Shown here: one piece after another, positions 10,115 to 20,429 of the stretch
Layout of the letters: the number at the start of each line of letters is the position of its first letter
Numbering within the stretch: position 1 is the stretch's first letter
Assembly (NCBI GenBank): GCA_032622095.1
Contig: CP136069.1
Location: forward strand, 13,626,450 to 13,690,449
DNA length: 64,000 nt
Direction: 5' to 3'
Source of the DNA: Siphonodentalium dalli
Taxonomy: Eukaryota; Mollusca; Scaphopoda; Gadilida; Siphonodentaliidae
Position numbers and translations under genes: made by a program
Notes under the pieces: generated by a model
What the model was told of the DNA's origin: nothing
Seen by the model: only the letters and a program-made list of their open reading frames with translations
Database searches by the model: none

Positions 10115-11079
10115 GGGCCTATACTATAGAATACAATTTTTGTACTAGCAGGCTTATTTGAGCTGTACAAAAGGTGTCGAGTACTATAGACCACTGTAAT
10201 CTAACAGCGAACGCGATTTCGTGTAGATCACAAAAAGACGGCACATCGAGTACTATCGACCACCGTTCGTTAAAGCACATCTAAACATTTGTGATTTTGT
10301 CAAGGGAAATTACTCTAATGATATATGCGAATGATATGGCAATGCATATTTGTGTCAGTTGATGAGTGATTTAGTTGATGAATAAAGGTACATTACGTGT
10401 GACTAGTTTCCGCTACTTGGGTTATTTTGACCACAATTGCGCACGGTGAAATGTACTGTAACTCTTTAATTCCATTCATAAATAAAATCTAGGCCGCTGA
10501 CATGGCTATCTTCTTCAACTCCATTGAGCGTAAACCATCTCAATGGGTTAACAATTGAGATTCCGTGACCGCATTACAAAGAACATGTACCCAGCTAATC
10601 GCACTCACTGTTATCCGCACGGAAAATCGTCGTGAAAACGACGTGAAAAATCAATAATGTAGCCTATGCAGTTGTAATCTAATAATGAATTTTTACAAAA
10701 ATGGTATTATTGCTGTACTATAGAACCCGCTTAGCCAGTATTTTATCATTCCGTCATGCGAATTTTTACATAATACAAAGCTGTAGCGTTCGAGTACTAT
10801 GAAAACATGCAAAGATGAAACTTTCAGGCCCTCTTTGTCTCCACCAAATGCAAAGATTGTTCGGTCATGTGAATCCCGGTATACAGATGGTTCGCCAAAA
10901 AAGATAATATAAGTCATTACATGTCGATGTATTTTGCATATAAAGAGTTTTGGGCATATGTTGAGTTTCAATCTACAATGAAAGAAATACACTGATAGAA
11001 CACAAAATATGTATTACAAAATTAGTAAATCACAAATTAACGCTGATATTACAAAAATTGTATTCTATAGTATAGGCCC
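10115..11079. mobile_element. 965-bp element with 30-bp terminal inverted repeats
   Basis: The left end GGGCCTATACTATAGAATAC plus 10 more bases (10,115-10,144) is repeated exactly in reverse complement at 11,050-11,079. No clear target duplication flanks it. The interior has GTACTATAGACCACTG and GTACTATCGACCACCG words and a 99-codon minus-strand ORF (10,693-10,992) with no recognised domain. No transposase is visible, so it is likely a non-autonomous DNA transposon. Confidence 0.75.
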
Positions 11080-11180
11080 CTGGCTGGCAAGTCTGAACCG
11101 AGTTGATTTCAGTTCGAGGTTGCTCATAACTAAGCATCAAAGCGTGGCCGATTTGATTTGTTCGTTTTGTGTTTAGTCTG

Positions 11181-12010
11181 CTATCCATTGAGCGGAACGT
11201 CGCTGCATAGTTTTATATTGCTTAGTTTACAACTTACTGTGATTCGGTGGCGTTTATTTGACGGAATGGAATAATGATCGCCAATGGTCAGGTTTGTTAT
11301 TGTTTCGAATAAGCTTGGGCTGCATAATGCAAACTCGGTAGTGCTAAAATATTCACGTGCTGTGACATGAATGGTGACCTTTGTGACCATTCAAGATTAT
11401 GCACTATGTCTGATCGCATAGACACATTAATTTGCTTCCAAAATTATTTGGTCGTGAGTTGGTTATGATTCTACTTTTTGGTACATTTTTCAGTCAGTAT
11501 TTATTCATTATTTTATCAATATGGGCGCTATTATTTAGCGTGCGGGTTCTGGCATTGTAATCTCCCGCAATCATTACATGATATATAGTTTATATTTTTT
11601 TCAACATTGATATGGTTAATTTTTCGAAAATATTGTCTTTATAATAATTCGATTTTTTTGGTGGAATATATATATTTCCAATTGCGTATGATTGCTCTCA
11701 TAAACCACATAACAGCCACAATAAACTAGTTTCACAGTCGTCAACTTTAAAAAGGTCTCTATACTTGTTTTTTAGCTATACAAAGTCGCCGGATCGGACA
11801 TGGGAAACCTTTTTTTTTATTTTTAACCCCGACAATGTGAAAGTTTTCAAATTATATGTGGTCAGTTTCATCTGTTTTTTATTCCTGTAAACAAATAATA
11901 TCATACTCATTTACATAATCAATAAATTCTTGTTCTTCTAATTTTGACAGTAGGCCACAAACATCCAGCGATAACAACTTGAGTGTTAACTCAGTCACTC
12001 CCGGGCTGTC
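11181..12010 (-). pseudogene. non-LTR retrotransposon ORF2, endonuclease domain, degraded
   Basis: On the minus strand, conceptual translation with frame changes and stops shows the AP-endonuclease-like domain in order. It begins LSLDVCGLLSKLEEQEF then YDIICLQE (about 11,990-11,890), where a stop follows the catalytic Glu. Next come DETDHI then FENFHI, then VMIAGDYNART (about 11,580, the GDFNART motif), NNFGSKLMCLCDQT (about 11,430) and FALCSPSLFETITNLTIGDH (about 11,330-11,270), close to the D-Y and S-D-H end of the domain. At least three stops make it non-functional. The reverse transcriptase does not follow directly; the TIR element at 10.1-11.1 kb lies there instead. Confidence 0.8.
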
Positions 12011-12289
12011 CTAATCATTAGTAGTAGAATCCCATATGTTAGCATTGGGCTGGATTGCACTTGCAGTTGGCATTACATTTGAGTTTGAGGTAGGGGTGTT
12101 AGTAAAGTGTTTTGAACACAATTTGAACACAGTTTGTTTGAGTCCATGATCAGCAGTCCCCTTGTAGTTTTCTCTTCCCCTTGTATTCCCCCTCTGCCCC
12201 TGGTATTGAATGTCCTCGGAGTTCAGCGGCCGCGGTCACTGAATCTGACGTTTGGAGGGATAATATTCACGTCGGGTCCAGTCTCATGA

Positions 12290-12610
12290 GTGTAGTTAAC
12301 GGAACTGACAGCTTTTTCAGCAAATTGTTTTGTTTCGTTTGTTGTGTACCATGCTGTTATTTACCCTGTTGTTGTTTAGTTGGTTTGGTCTTTGGTCCCG
12401 TTTTGTGTCTTTCTTGTTTCTCTACATTTGATGTCCTATATGGAGGTTGTTTACCAGGCTTCACACGTTTGCTATCGACATATAATTCTCATTGTCCTTA
12501 TATTGGAATATTTAACAACTATAGGTCTAATATTTTCCTCACCTTATTGTCCTAATCTGTATGCATTGTCCATTTCGATAGTTTATGTTACGTGCATCAT
12601 TTGACTAAGG
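12290..12610 (-). pseudogene. non-LTR retrotransposon ORF1, C-terminal (RRM-like) part, degraded
   Basis: The minus strand between about 12,590 and 12,470 reads MDNAYRLGQ, a stop, then GEENIRPIVVKYSN. This is the A-x-R-L-G ... RP-I-V-V-x-F pattern of the nucleic-acid-binding domain of L1-type ORF1 proteins. A basic tail follows (ERHKTGPKTKPTKQQQGK, about 12,410-12,350). Stops break it. It lies between the coiled-coil array (13.2-14.5 kb) and the endonuclease (11.2-12.0 kb), in the order expected for one element on the minus strand. Confidence 0.6.
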
Positions 12611-12762
12611 TATCTGTTCATTCGGTTTTGTCGATATTGTACCTTTGTTTTGATACCTTTGATTCCTCTAAATATCTTTATCTCCGTATGATATAATGTG
12701 AATCTCTTCATGTGCGTACTGTGTGTGTTGATCTATTAAATGTAATCTATTAAATGTAAGCT

Positions 12763-13130
12763 TTAGTTATCAGAATCGATAAATGACAACAACATAATGC
12801 TAACCACTGTCAACTATGGTATCAAATTTCCCAAAACATTTTATCTATCAACATTTTGCTCAACGAAATATGGCCGTATTATCACTTGAGTATCACTTGA
12901 TTTTAGAGTTATCCATCTTCATCCGCAATTTTGTCCGAGACAATCGGTTTGAACGACTGTTTTCTGTGCCACAAATAATTGCACATCTCGAGAAATAACA
13001 AACTTCAAAAATAGATATCTGATCACTCTGAGTTTGATGGGTGGGTTCCTCGACTCGAATCAAATATTTTTTTTTACCGCCGAAGCCATAGAAACAGTAA
13101 TTTGGGAGCATTAATTCGGATAATGCATCT
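12763..13130 (+). mobile_element. MITE, family C (subtype 2), inserted inside ORF1
   Basis: This matches 31,695-32,088 in reverse complement over its length. Shared words are GTTATCAGAATCGAT / ATCGATTGTGATAAC, TTAGAGTTATCCATCTTCATC, AACAAACTTCAAAAATAGAT and GGTTCCTCGACTCGAATCAA. It separates the ORF1 nucleic-acid-binding part from the coiled-coil repeats, so it landed after the retroelement. Confidence 0.75.
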
Positions 13131-13204
13131 TCAATGCCAATTTAGCTCTATCGTGTAACATTCAATTCACTTGCTTCTCCATATTAAATTTGAATCCTTA
13201 TACT

Positions 13205-14540
13205 TGTTGCATGATGTTTTCTAGGTCAGCATGTCTCGTTTATATTGATCCGACTCGTCCCGTGAGTGTTTGCATGATGTTTTCTAGGTTAGCATGTCTC
13301 GTGTATATTGATCCGACTCGTCCCGTGAGTGTTTGCATGATGTTTTCTAGGTTAGCATGTCTCGTTTCTATTGATCCGACTCGTCCCGTGAGTGTTTGCA
13401 TGATGTTTTCTAGGTTAGCATGTCTCGTGTATATTGATCCGACTCGTCCCGTGAGTGTTTGCATGATGTTTTCTAGGTTAGCATGTCTCGTTTCTATTGA
13501 TCCGACTCGTCCCGTGAGTGTTTGCATGATGTTTTCTAGGTTAGCATGTCTCGTTTCTATTGATCCGACTCGTCCCGTGAGTGTTTGCATGATGTTTTCT
13601 AGGTTAGCATGTCTCGTTTCTATTGATCCGACTCGTCCCGTGAGTGTTTGCATGATGTTTTCTAGGTTAGCATGTCTCGTTTCTATTGATCCGACTCGTC
13701 CCGTGAGTGTTTGCATGATGTTTTCTAGGTTAGCATGTCTCGTTTATATTGATCCGACTCGTCCCGTGAGTGTTTGCATGATGTTTTCTAGGTTAGCGTG
13801 TCTCGTTTATATTGATCCGACTCGTCCCGTGAGTGTTTGCATGATGTTTTCTAGGTTAGCATGTCTCGTGTATATTGATCCGACTCGTCCCGTGAGTGTT
13901 TGCATGATGTTTTCTAGGTTAGCATGTCTCGTTTCTATTGATCCGACTCGTCCCGTGAGTGTTTGCATGATGTTTTCTAGGTTAGCATGTCTCGTTTCTA
14001 TTGATCCGACTTGTCCCGTGAGTGTTTGCATGATGTTTTCTAGGTTAGCATGTCTCGTTTCTATTGATCCGACTCGTCCCGTGAGTGTTTGCATGATGTT
14101 TTCTAGGTTAGCATGTCTCGTTTATATTGATCCGACTCGTCCCGTGAGTGTTTGCATGATGTTTTCTAGGTTAGCGTGTCTCGTTTATATTGATCCGACT
14201 CGTCCCGTGAGTGTTTGCATGATGTTTTCTAGGTTAGCGTGTCTCGTGTATATTGATCCGACTCGTCCCGTGAGTGTTTGCATGATGTTTTCTAGGTTAG
14301 CATGTCTCGTTTCTATTGATCCGACTCGTCCCGTGAGTGTTTGCATGATGTTTTCTAGGTTAGCATGTCTCGTTTCTATTGATCCGACTCGTCCCGTGAG
14401 TGTTTGCATGATGTTTTCTAGGTTAGCATGTCTCGTTTATATTGATCCGACTCGTCCCGTGAGTGTTTGCATGATGTTTTCTAGGTTAGCGTGTCTCGTT
14501 TATATTGATCCGACTCGTCCCGTGAGTGTTTGCATGAGAA
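13205..14540 (-). repeat. 63-bp minisatellite, 21 copies, derived from the ORF1 coiled coil
   Basis: Twenty-one near-identical 63-bp units. On the minus strand each unit encodes 21 residues, exactly three heptads, with Met/Leu, Val/Ile and His/Leu at the a/d positions and the stretch VGSIETRHANLENI. This is what a coiled-coil expansion in a retrotransposon ORF1 protein should look like, and the frame joins the ORF1 N-terminal part to the right. Three unit variants exist at one codon on the minus strand: GAA (Glu), TAC (Tyr) and TAA (stop). About seven units carry the stop, so the longest uninterrupted minus-strand run is 158 residues (13,240-13,716). The plus-strand frame is open for 454 codons only because the unit length is a multiple of three. 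Confidence 0.9.
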
Positions 14541-14884
14541 TTCAATATTTTTAAGTTTGTTATTCATTTCGTAGACATTTTTGGAGAGTGAATCGAACAG
14601 TCCCGTTTTTCTATTTACATTGGTAACTACTTTCATTATATAGTCCAATTTATCCGCATCGGTTGTTATTTTTATCGGGTCAGGAAGGTAACTCTGTCCA
14701 TTCAAGTCAAACAACTGATTACTTATTTGGAATTGTCACTTGAAAAACGAGATGAACAGTAATATGAAGATAATGGACCGAACATCTGAGTGTATCTTTG
14801 AAGATCGTGTACAGTAGTATACGAAATATTGGGCGCAGCAAGAATATCAAATTCACTATTTGTTTCATCGCTACTCTCCGCCAT
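14541..14884 (-). pseudogene. non-LTR retrotransposon ORF1, N-terminal part
   Basis: The minus-strand ATG at 14,882-14,884 starts MAESSDETNSEF and runs to DNSK near 14,725. One frame change there leads into FDLNGQSYLPDPIKI and then VTNVNRKTGLFDSLSK...NNKLKNIE, which enters the 63-bp heptad repeats. The acidic N-terminus followed by an amphipathic helix is usual for ORF1 proteins of L1-like elements. The frame change and the stops in the array show that this copy is dead. Confidence 0.65.
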
Positions 14885-15179
14885 ATTTGTTATTGTTGTT
14901 GTCAGGTAGTCGTTCCCTACTCGGTTCAAAGAATAAATGGTTTTCGTATGTACTTCCAAAAACAAAAACAGTATGTTGCGTTTTTAATTGTATTGTATTC
15001 CATGTAATATGAGAAATACTGTCTGTATTCCGTGTTGCAATCGGTGAAGTTTATCACAATATTTTTGAGAAAATCTTCATTCGAAAATAATTACTGTACT
15101 CCCACGACGCATGCGTATTCAGATGATGCAGTGACAAATATGCCTACTGTTCACCTGTTCGATGGCTGTGGTGAATGAA
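14885..15179. other. likely 5' UTR of the retroelement; no gene seen
   Basis: Upstream of the ORF1 start on the minus strand and before repeat family A. No feature was recognised. Confidence 0.35.
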
Positions 15180-15710
15180 TTGTTAAGGTGTAAGGTAACA
15201 CATTCATCAATAGTATACGCTCGTTGTGAAATGCACCCTCCTTATGAAACCATTCAATAATTTCACCATGAAAAAATCCCACGTATGAATAGGTTTGTTA
15301 ATTTTGGATGATATGTATTTGTATTTTAACAGGGGCGCGAATTCAGGGAGGTTTGATACATAGAGGTACAGTCGACAGGGGTTGCGAATTTTAGGGGTTT
15401 GAGTCTATCGGTGCAGTGGCTGCGTGTTTCATAACTGGAGACGCCGAGACATTGATTTTTTAGATCGATTGGTGATTCCAGAAGGTTCTGTTATCAATGG
15501 CTTACTCTAATAGGACATGGTGTGGGAACCTATTACAAAAATGCATGATAGAAACGCTATAAAAGGAGGGGCCTCGATGAAGCCTATTAGAAAATAGCAG
15601 AAGTTTACGAGATATGATCACTATAATAGTTTATAGGAGTATATGTGGGAGGGGCCACCCGTATAAACGAATCAATAGGAATAACACCCATACGAGGTTT
15701 CGTGCCCGTG
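15180..15710 (-). repeat. dispersed repeat family A, copy 2
   Basis: Reverse complement of the outer parts of 1,640-2,690. It includes AATTATTTCACC-type sequence near 15,255, TAGAAACGCTATAAAAGGAG near 15,550 and GTGGGAGGGGCCACCCG near 15,645. It lacks the GTCC run and the 191-bp units. Confidence 0.7.
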
Positions 15711-15809
15711 AATGTGCTGCCAGTTGTGTGCTAGTATTCTATTTAGATTTAATTTTATTTATATGTTCACTCGTTTGTAACGACACGACCCTGTGGGGGC
15801 ATGTGTTAT

Positions 15810-17500
15810 ATGCAAACTATTTCTCAGGAATTTTACTGGACTGGATATTGATATTTTTCAAAACTCGATCAGGTTTTGAATATGGGATTAGATGTTATGA
15901 AGCTAGTTTCACCTTATCATATCGTAATGATTCAAGAAAATGTATGAGGAAGGCGCCGTACTGTCAACAAAACTCCGCCCAAAATTAGCGTACCTGATCG
16001 GTTTCGAATTGATCAAGACATTTTTCAGCAAGTCCCATATAACGAATATAAACACCATTAGTTGATATTTGTTCAAGCTATCGCTCCAGACATGATGATA
16101 AAAATTCACGAAAAGAACTAATTAAGGGCATAAGGGAGCCCGCCAACCAAAAAGTACCCATGCCAAAATGTCATAGGATATCCAAGGAATTCCTAGGATA
16201 AAACCTTGGAATAGTTAGGAAAATGCCTTGGTATTCCTAGGATATCCTAGGATCGGAAACCTTGGACACCTTGGAAATCATCGGTGCGATATTGGAACGT
16301 TTCAAGTTCGGAAAACCATGAAATACCTTGGCAAATTTATCCAACTCATCAAAGGAACAAAATTTCAATCATAACTTTTCCAAGCTTTACCAAAGTTTCA
16401 GCCAAACTTCACCGAGCTTTAATGGCACTATATACAAAGGCTTCAGCTTTGACAATATCATAATCTTTAATGATGCAATCTCTTGAAATTTCAGTCTTGA
16501 ACAATGCCATGAAATCATTCACGCTATTACTCATTCAAAGTTAATTTTTTAATCAGAAAGTTTTAATTCCATTTAATTGATTGAGATAAATGGTACATTA
16601 TGACGTCAGACCATGTATAATGTCTAGGATAATATTTACAGGTATTTGGAGTCTGATAAAAATGTGTTAAATTAGATATATTAGCAATTACATATTACAT
16701 TGTTCAGCAATTCTCATATACCGAGTATAAACACCATTAGTTGATATTTGTCCACGTTATCGCACTTAATATCACTATAAACGTTAACAAAAATTAACTA
16801 ATTATGTATGGAGGCGGACATGTTTGGTTTTCGATCTCGATCAAGAAATTATTGAACATCTACCGAATGTAAACAAAATGAACTGAGTGATATTTCTTCC
16901 AGTTAGCACGCTGTCGCCGTCTACAGACCATGCCCATCAAAAAGTTCCCGGACACCAACGTGTTATTTTTATATCTTTGATTGTTACAGGGGAATTTTAT
17001 TGAAACTAACTGCATATATTGGATATTGACAGGTTTTGAATTCTGAATTTTTGATTAGATGTTATGAAACTAGTTTCGCCTCATTATATCTTAATGATTC
17101 ATGAAATGTTTAAGGAAGGCGTATTACATACTGGGTAGCTTGGATCTATTTTTCCAGCACCGGTGTAACTTCCTAGAAAATTGAACTTGTAAAAAACAAA
17201 TATTCCATCAGAGATGTGGTGTCGAGTTTCGGTAGCTATGACAAACATGGGCTTGGATTGACTCTTCATTAACTGTAACTTGCTACCAGACAGAGCACTA
17301 TTGCGGAAGTGTGACATACCAAATATTGACTGAAGGCAGTTTATATTTGAGTGCCGTAACTCCGCCCAAAATAGGTGGACCTGAATAATTAATTGATATT
17401 TGTTCAAGTTATCGCTCCAGATATCACGATCAGAATTCACGAAAAAGAACTAATTAAGGGCACAAGGAAGCCCGCTGACTAAAAAGTTTCCAGACCCCAA
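15810..17500 (+). repeat. locally duplicated segments (two long copies, one partial)
   Basis: The block 15,830-16,150 recurs at 16,985-17,480. Shared words are GATTAGATGTTATGAA, CTAGTTTC, AACTCCGCCCAAAAT, GTTGATATTTGTTCAAG with TATCGCTCCAGA, and AACTAATTAAGGGCA. A third partial copy is at 16,700-16,810. A related acceptor-like end (CCAACGTGTTATTTT... then TTACAG or ATACAG) is at 16,960-16,990 and 17,500-17,531, the second just before the Cys-rich exon. Confidence 0.75.
16170..16275. repeat. short CCTTGG / TCCTAGGATA-rich repeat
   Basis: The words CCTTGG and CCTAGGAT recur about every 10-20 bases, some of them palindromic. Weak simple-sequence structure. Confidence 0.6.
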
Positions 17501-17531
17501 CGTGTTATTTTGAGCTCTTCGATTGATACAG

Positions 17532-17657
17532 GTGGACCATTCGGCTACAGTTGTTCTAGCACTGCATCGTGTGTTAGTGGTCTTGTATGCAGGAATTCCC
17601 GGTGCAGGTGCCTGGAATCTGACTACAGGAACCACGACCTGATAGCATGTAAACCTC
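17532..17657 (+). CDS. Cys-rich (EGF/EB-like) module exon, 42 codons, phase 1-1
   Basis: Between acceptor GATTGATACAG and donor CTC|GTGAGT lies a 126-nt open exon reading GPFGYSCSSTASCVSG, LVCRNSRCRCLESDY and IACKP. The cysteine pattern (C-x5-C-x5-C-x4-C-x-C-x11-C) resembles the EB/EGF-like modules common in molluscan secreted and receptor proteins. Both ends are phase 1, the usual arrangement for shuffled extracellular modules. It would act outside the cell or in the secretory pathway. It is the first of four plus-strand exons with compatible phases up to 32.5 kb; membership of the same gene is inferred. No signal-peptide exon was found upstream. The long minus-strand ORF over the same bases is a shadow. 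Confidence 0.6.
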
Positions 17658-18708
17658 GTGAGTATATTATTTAGGATTTTATAATAATTTTTATTCAATT
17701 ATATTTGGAATCCAAACAATAATATAAAGCTAATTGTGATTTTTAAGATTTTAGAATAATGGTACTCAATAATTGGACAATTCAAAATGAATAACATACA
17801 ACTTTTTCTCATATGTGTTTGTTGTGTGTTGAGTGCCGTTCTCCGATGGGGTCTTATTCCCTTGCAAAACATTTTACCAACTTTATCAACACTGGCTAAA
17901 TAAACATTTTAACAACTATGATACCTGTGCATATATATATATATATATAAAACACCGACCAGGGTAGTTTTGTATGCTTGTATGGAAATGAATAGCATTG
18001 GATTTAAATGCACGGTCAAATTTTTCAATATGAAACAAAGATTTGGCGAATAATCTGGACGATGGTCTCACACTATAATGTTGTGTTCAAAAACTGTGGG
18101 GGATTCGTTCTTCGTGGGGGGATCTACACCCTACATGACAGGGGTTGAAACGCCATCCGATGTCCGCCACCACAATGTCGTATGCGCTCTCCATGTATAT
18201 AAGCCTGCTCTCTAGTATACTACCATCACACAACGCAGGCGCGTATATAGGAACGGTTCATGAGGGTAGTAAGGTGGGGGTTGGTGTGGTTTGGGGAAGA
18301 GGAGTGCGTATCAAGCCCGTGTGCCATACGGGGGATTATGACGTATTACAGTGTGAATGATAAGCTGTGATGAATTCTAACAATGTGTACTGCTGGACCT
18401 TTACATATGATAACAAGTCAAAACAAGCATATACTGTACATGTAGCTCAGCATAAATTTAAAACATAGTGATGATTTCGCTACTCAATTGTTTTGGAGTG
18501 AATAAGAGCATGATTGTACTTTAACAAATGAAGACTCTGGAACTCAGTTTTTAACTGTTGCATTCAATACAGTTATCTATCTTTAAAAATTATTTTCTTA
18601 TTTTGAGAAAAATAAACTAAAAATAAAAACTTTATTCTGGGGAATGACACAAGAAAAAAATGTATTGATGATATGTGAAAGATTTTCATAGTTAAGTATG
18701 CAGGTCTC
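17658..18708 (+). other. intron-like sequence, (AT)n at about 17,932-17,948
   Basis: AT-rich, with a short AT dinucleotide run. A 71-codon ORF at 18,145-18,360 has no recognisable domain. No exon was recognised. Confidence 0.4.
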
Positions 18709-19308
18709 TTAAAGGGGTACTGTACGCCATTTTCAATAAATTCCCGGTGATAACAACGATCTATTATCGATACTGTATAGAAATATAAGTAATTTGAGTC
18801 GAAGATGTATTCTGTAAACGCTCAGGTTAATAGGCTATCTTAAAATTTAATAATTTAAAAGTTAATAATTTAATATAAATTGATTTTATGGCTCCAGCCA
18901 TAAAATGGCGTCTCTTAAAATTCGAATTTCCGTGTACAAAACGTAATCAAATTATAATTGAGGGATACTGGATTAGGAAAACAATTCCACACACGATCGT
19001 TTGAAACATTATGCTTATACGGGGAGAAAACCCAAGCCACTCATTGACTAGTGACGGTACACTAACTTAAATGAGTATATGGGACTACTAAGCATATAAT
19101 ATAATGTTTATTTGATTCATTTGGTTGAAAACTTTACAAAAATTACTCGACAACGACAATTTGTATTTTTGCATTCCGGTAAATTTGCCATCCGTAACAA
19201 TACTTCGTACTCATCAGACTTTCAAAAAATGGAAAAGTTGTTACCTTATTCTCCGACTCGGGGATTATAGAAACCAACAACAACATCTTGGGTACAGTAC
19301 CCCTTTAA
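18709..19308. mobile_element. TTAA-flanked MITE, ~600 bp, AGGGGTACTGTAC ends
   Basis: The left TTAAAGGGGTACTGTAC (18,709) mirrors GTACAGTACCCCTTTAA at the right (to 19,308). TTAA at both ends fits the target duplication of piggyBac-class transposons. No transposase ORF. Confidence 0.75.
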
Positions 19309-20165
19309 GTTTAAAAAAATATTTTCATAGTTAAAGATAAGCCTTAATACAATCTTTCTAGCAAAAAAATACTTTCTACATAAACGCAATGCAAATATGT
19401 ATGATTTACTGGGGAATCATTTGGGATTTTATTAGTTATTCTTGTTGACAACATGAACGGATGGTTGGGTCAGATTGGATGATAACAATTGTTTCTGTTT
19501 GTATATTATAGATCACGTTGATGGCATTCATTTATTATATGTGTTTTGTTCAATAAATTATAACAGTACGCACCTGTGCAGTGTTTAGAATGGATGTTTC
19601 CGGTGAGAAAGTTTTATTCTTGAACAAATTTGCAAAAACATTTAAAACAAACATTCAGAGGTCCAACCGTGATAACATAAATTTTTCTTGTTCTTTAAAT
19701 AATTTTCTCAAACATCATAAAACAATCTTAATCCAAGAAATCACTTTATCACTTTTTCTAACACAAGAACAACATTATCATTCTCTAACAGATTATCTTA
19801 TAACCTAGAATAATGTTCCTACTGTCTAGAAAACAAATCTAGATATAATAATATGTGCAGCAAGTAAATAACGTTTTATAGAACAAGAAAATTATTTCTT
19901 ATAATGAGAAAATAAATTTCCAAATAAGAAATTTTCTCACCTAGAAAATCTGTTTTGGCAGTGTAATATTTTCCACACAAGAGTGTCGGTGTCTGCATTG
20001 ATCGTAAATAGCGAATAATGTCAAATATGTCCTGTCAACGGGAACTAATTTGACTGACATGTCTCTCCAAATGTATGGTAGCTGAATAGATGCTGGCAAT
20101 TACATTAGTATATACCCAGGCATTGATTGATATTAACTGGGTAGCAAACATTCTTCCACTTTCAG
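19309..20165 (+). other. intron-like sequence, no gene seen
   Basis: Very AT-rich. From about 19,610 to 19,945 several TTCTCA/TGAGAA words with lysine- and asparagine-rich ORFs suggest old repeat. The last bases (CATTCTTCCACTTTCAG) form a good splice acceptor for the following exon. Confidence 0.4.
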
Positions 20166-20429
20166 TGACAGAATTATTCATCACCGGAATCAACGGTGAC
20201 AAAAATGATACTTCCTTTGAGATTTACTGGAACCCACCAACAGCTGGAAAGTTCGTCCACAGTTATATTGTCAGACGAGATGCCGCGCCAGATATACAAG
20301 TTTGGCAGCCTCGTGTGACTGTGTCTGGACTAAACCCGTCAACAGCTTATACCATAACAATCACACCCATTGTTATAGAACTGGATGAAACTAAATATGG
20401 GCAGAACCACACCATCGACTGGAGAACAG
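20166..20429 (+). CDS. fibronectin type III module exon, 88 codons, phase 1-1
   Basis: The exon is bounded by acceptor CTTCCACTTTCAG and donor ACAG|GTTAGT. The reading frame gives VTELFITGINGD, then SFEIYWNPPTAGKFVHSYIV, VTVSGLNPSTAYTITITPIV and a final TIDWRTG. The Trp of strand B (YWNPP), the Tyr of strand C (SYIV), and the L-NPSTAYTI-x-I-x-P motif of strands E-F are the hallmark of a fibronectin type III domain. It is 264 nt long and phase 1 at both ends, the standard format for a shuffled FN3 module. It lies between a Cys-rich exon and a C-type lectin exon on the same strand, so a secreted adhesion- or lectin-type protein is plausible. The ATG at 20,090 upstream is in the intron and is not the start. 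Confidence 0.75.

Noticed and set aside
12181-12555. 124-codon plus-strand ORF rich in Cys and Leu
   Set aside because: It lies antisense to the retroelement ORF1 C-terminal part; the minus strand has the recognisable motif.
13190-14554. 454-codon plus-strand ORF, the longest in the window
   Set aside because: It is the antisense reading of the 63-bp array. It stays open because the unit is a multiple of three and has no stop in this frame. The minus strand gives proper heptads and joins other ORF1 parts.
17450-17698. 82-codon minus-strand ORF over the Cys-rich exon
   Set aside because: The plus strand has a cysteine-spaced module with good splice sites; the minus-strand frame is a shadow.
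20090-20165. ATG at 20,090 as start of the FN3 protein
   Set aside because: A strong splice acceptor at 20,161-20,165 and phase-1 symmetry show that the exon begins at 20,166; the upstream bases are intron.
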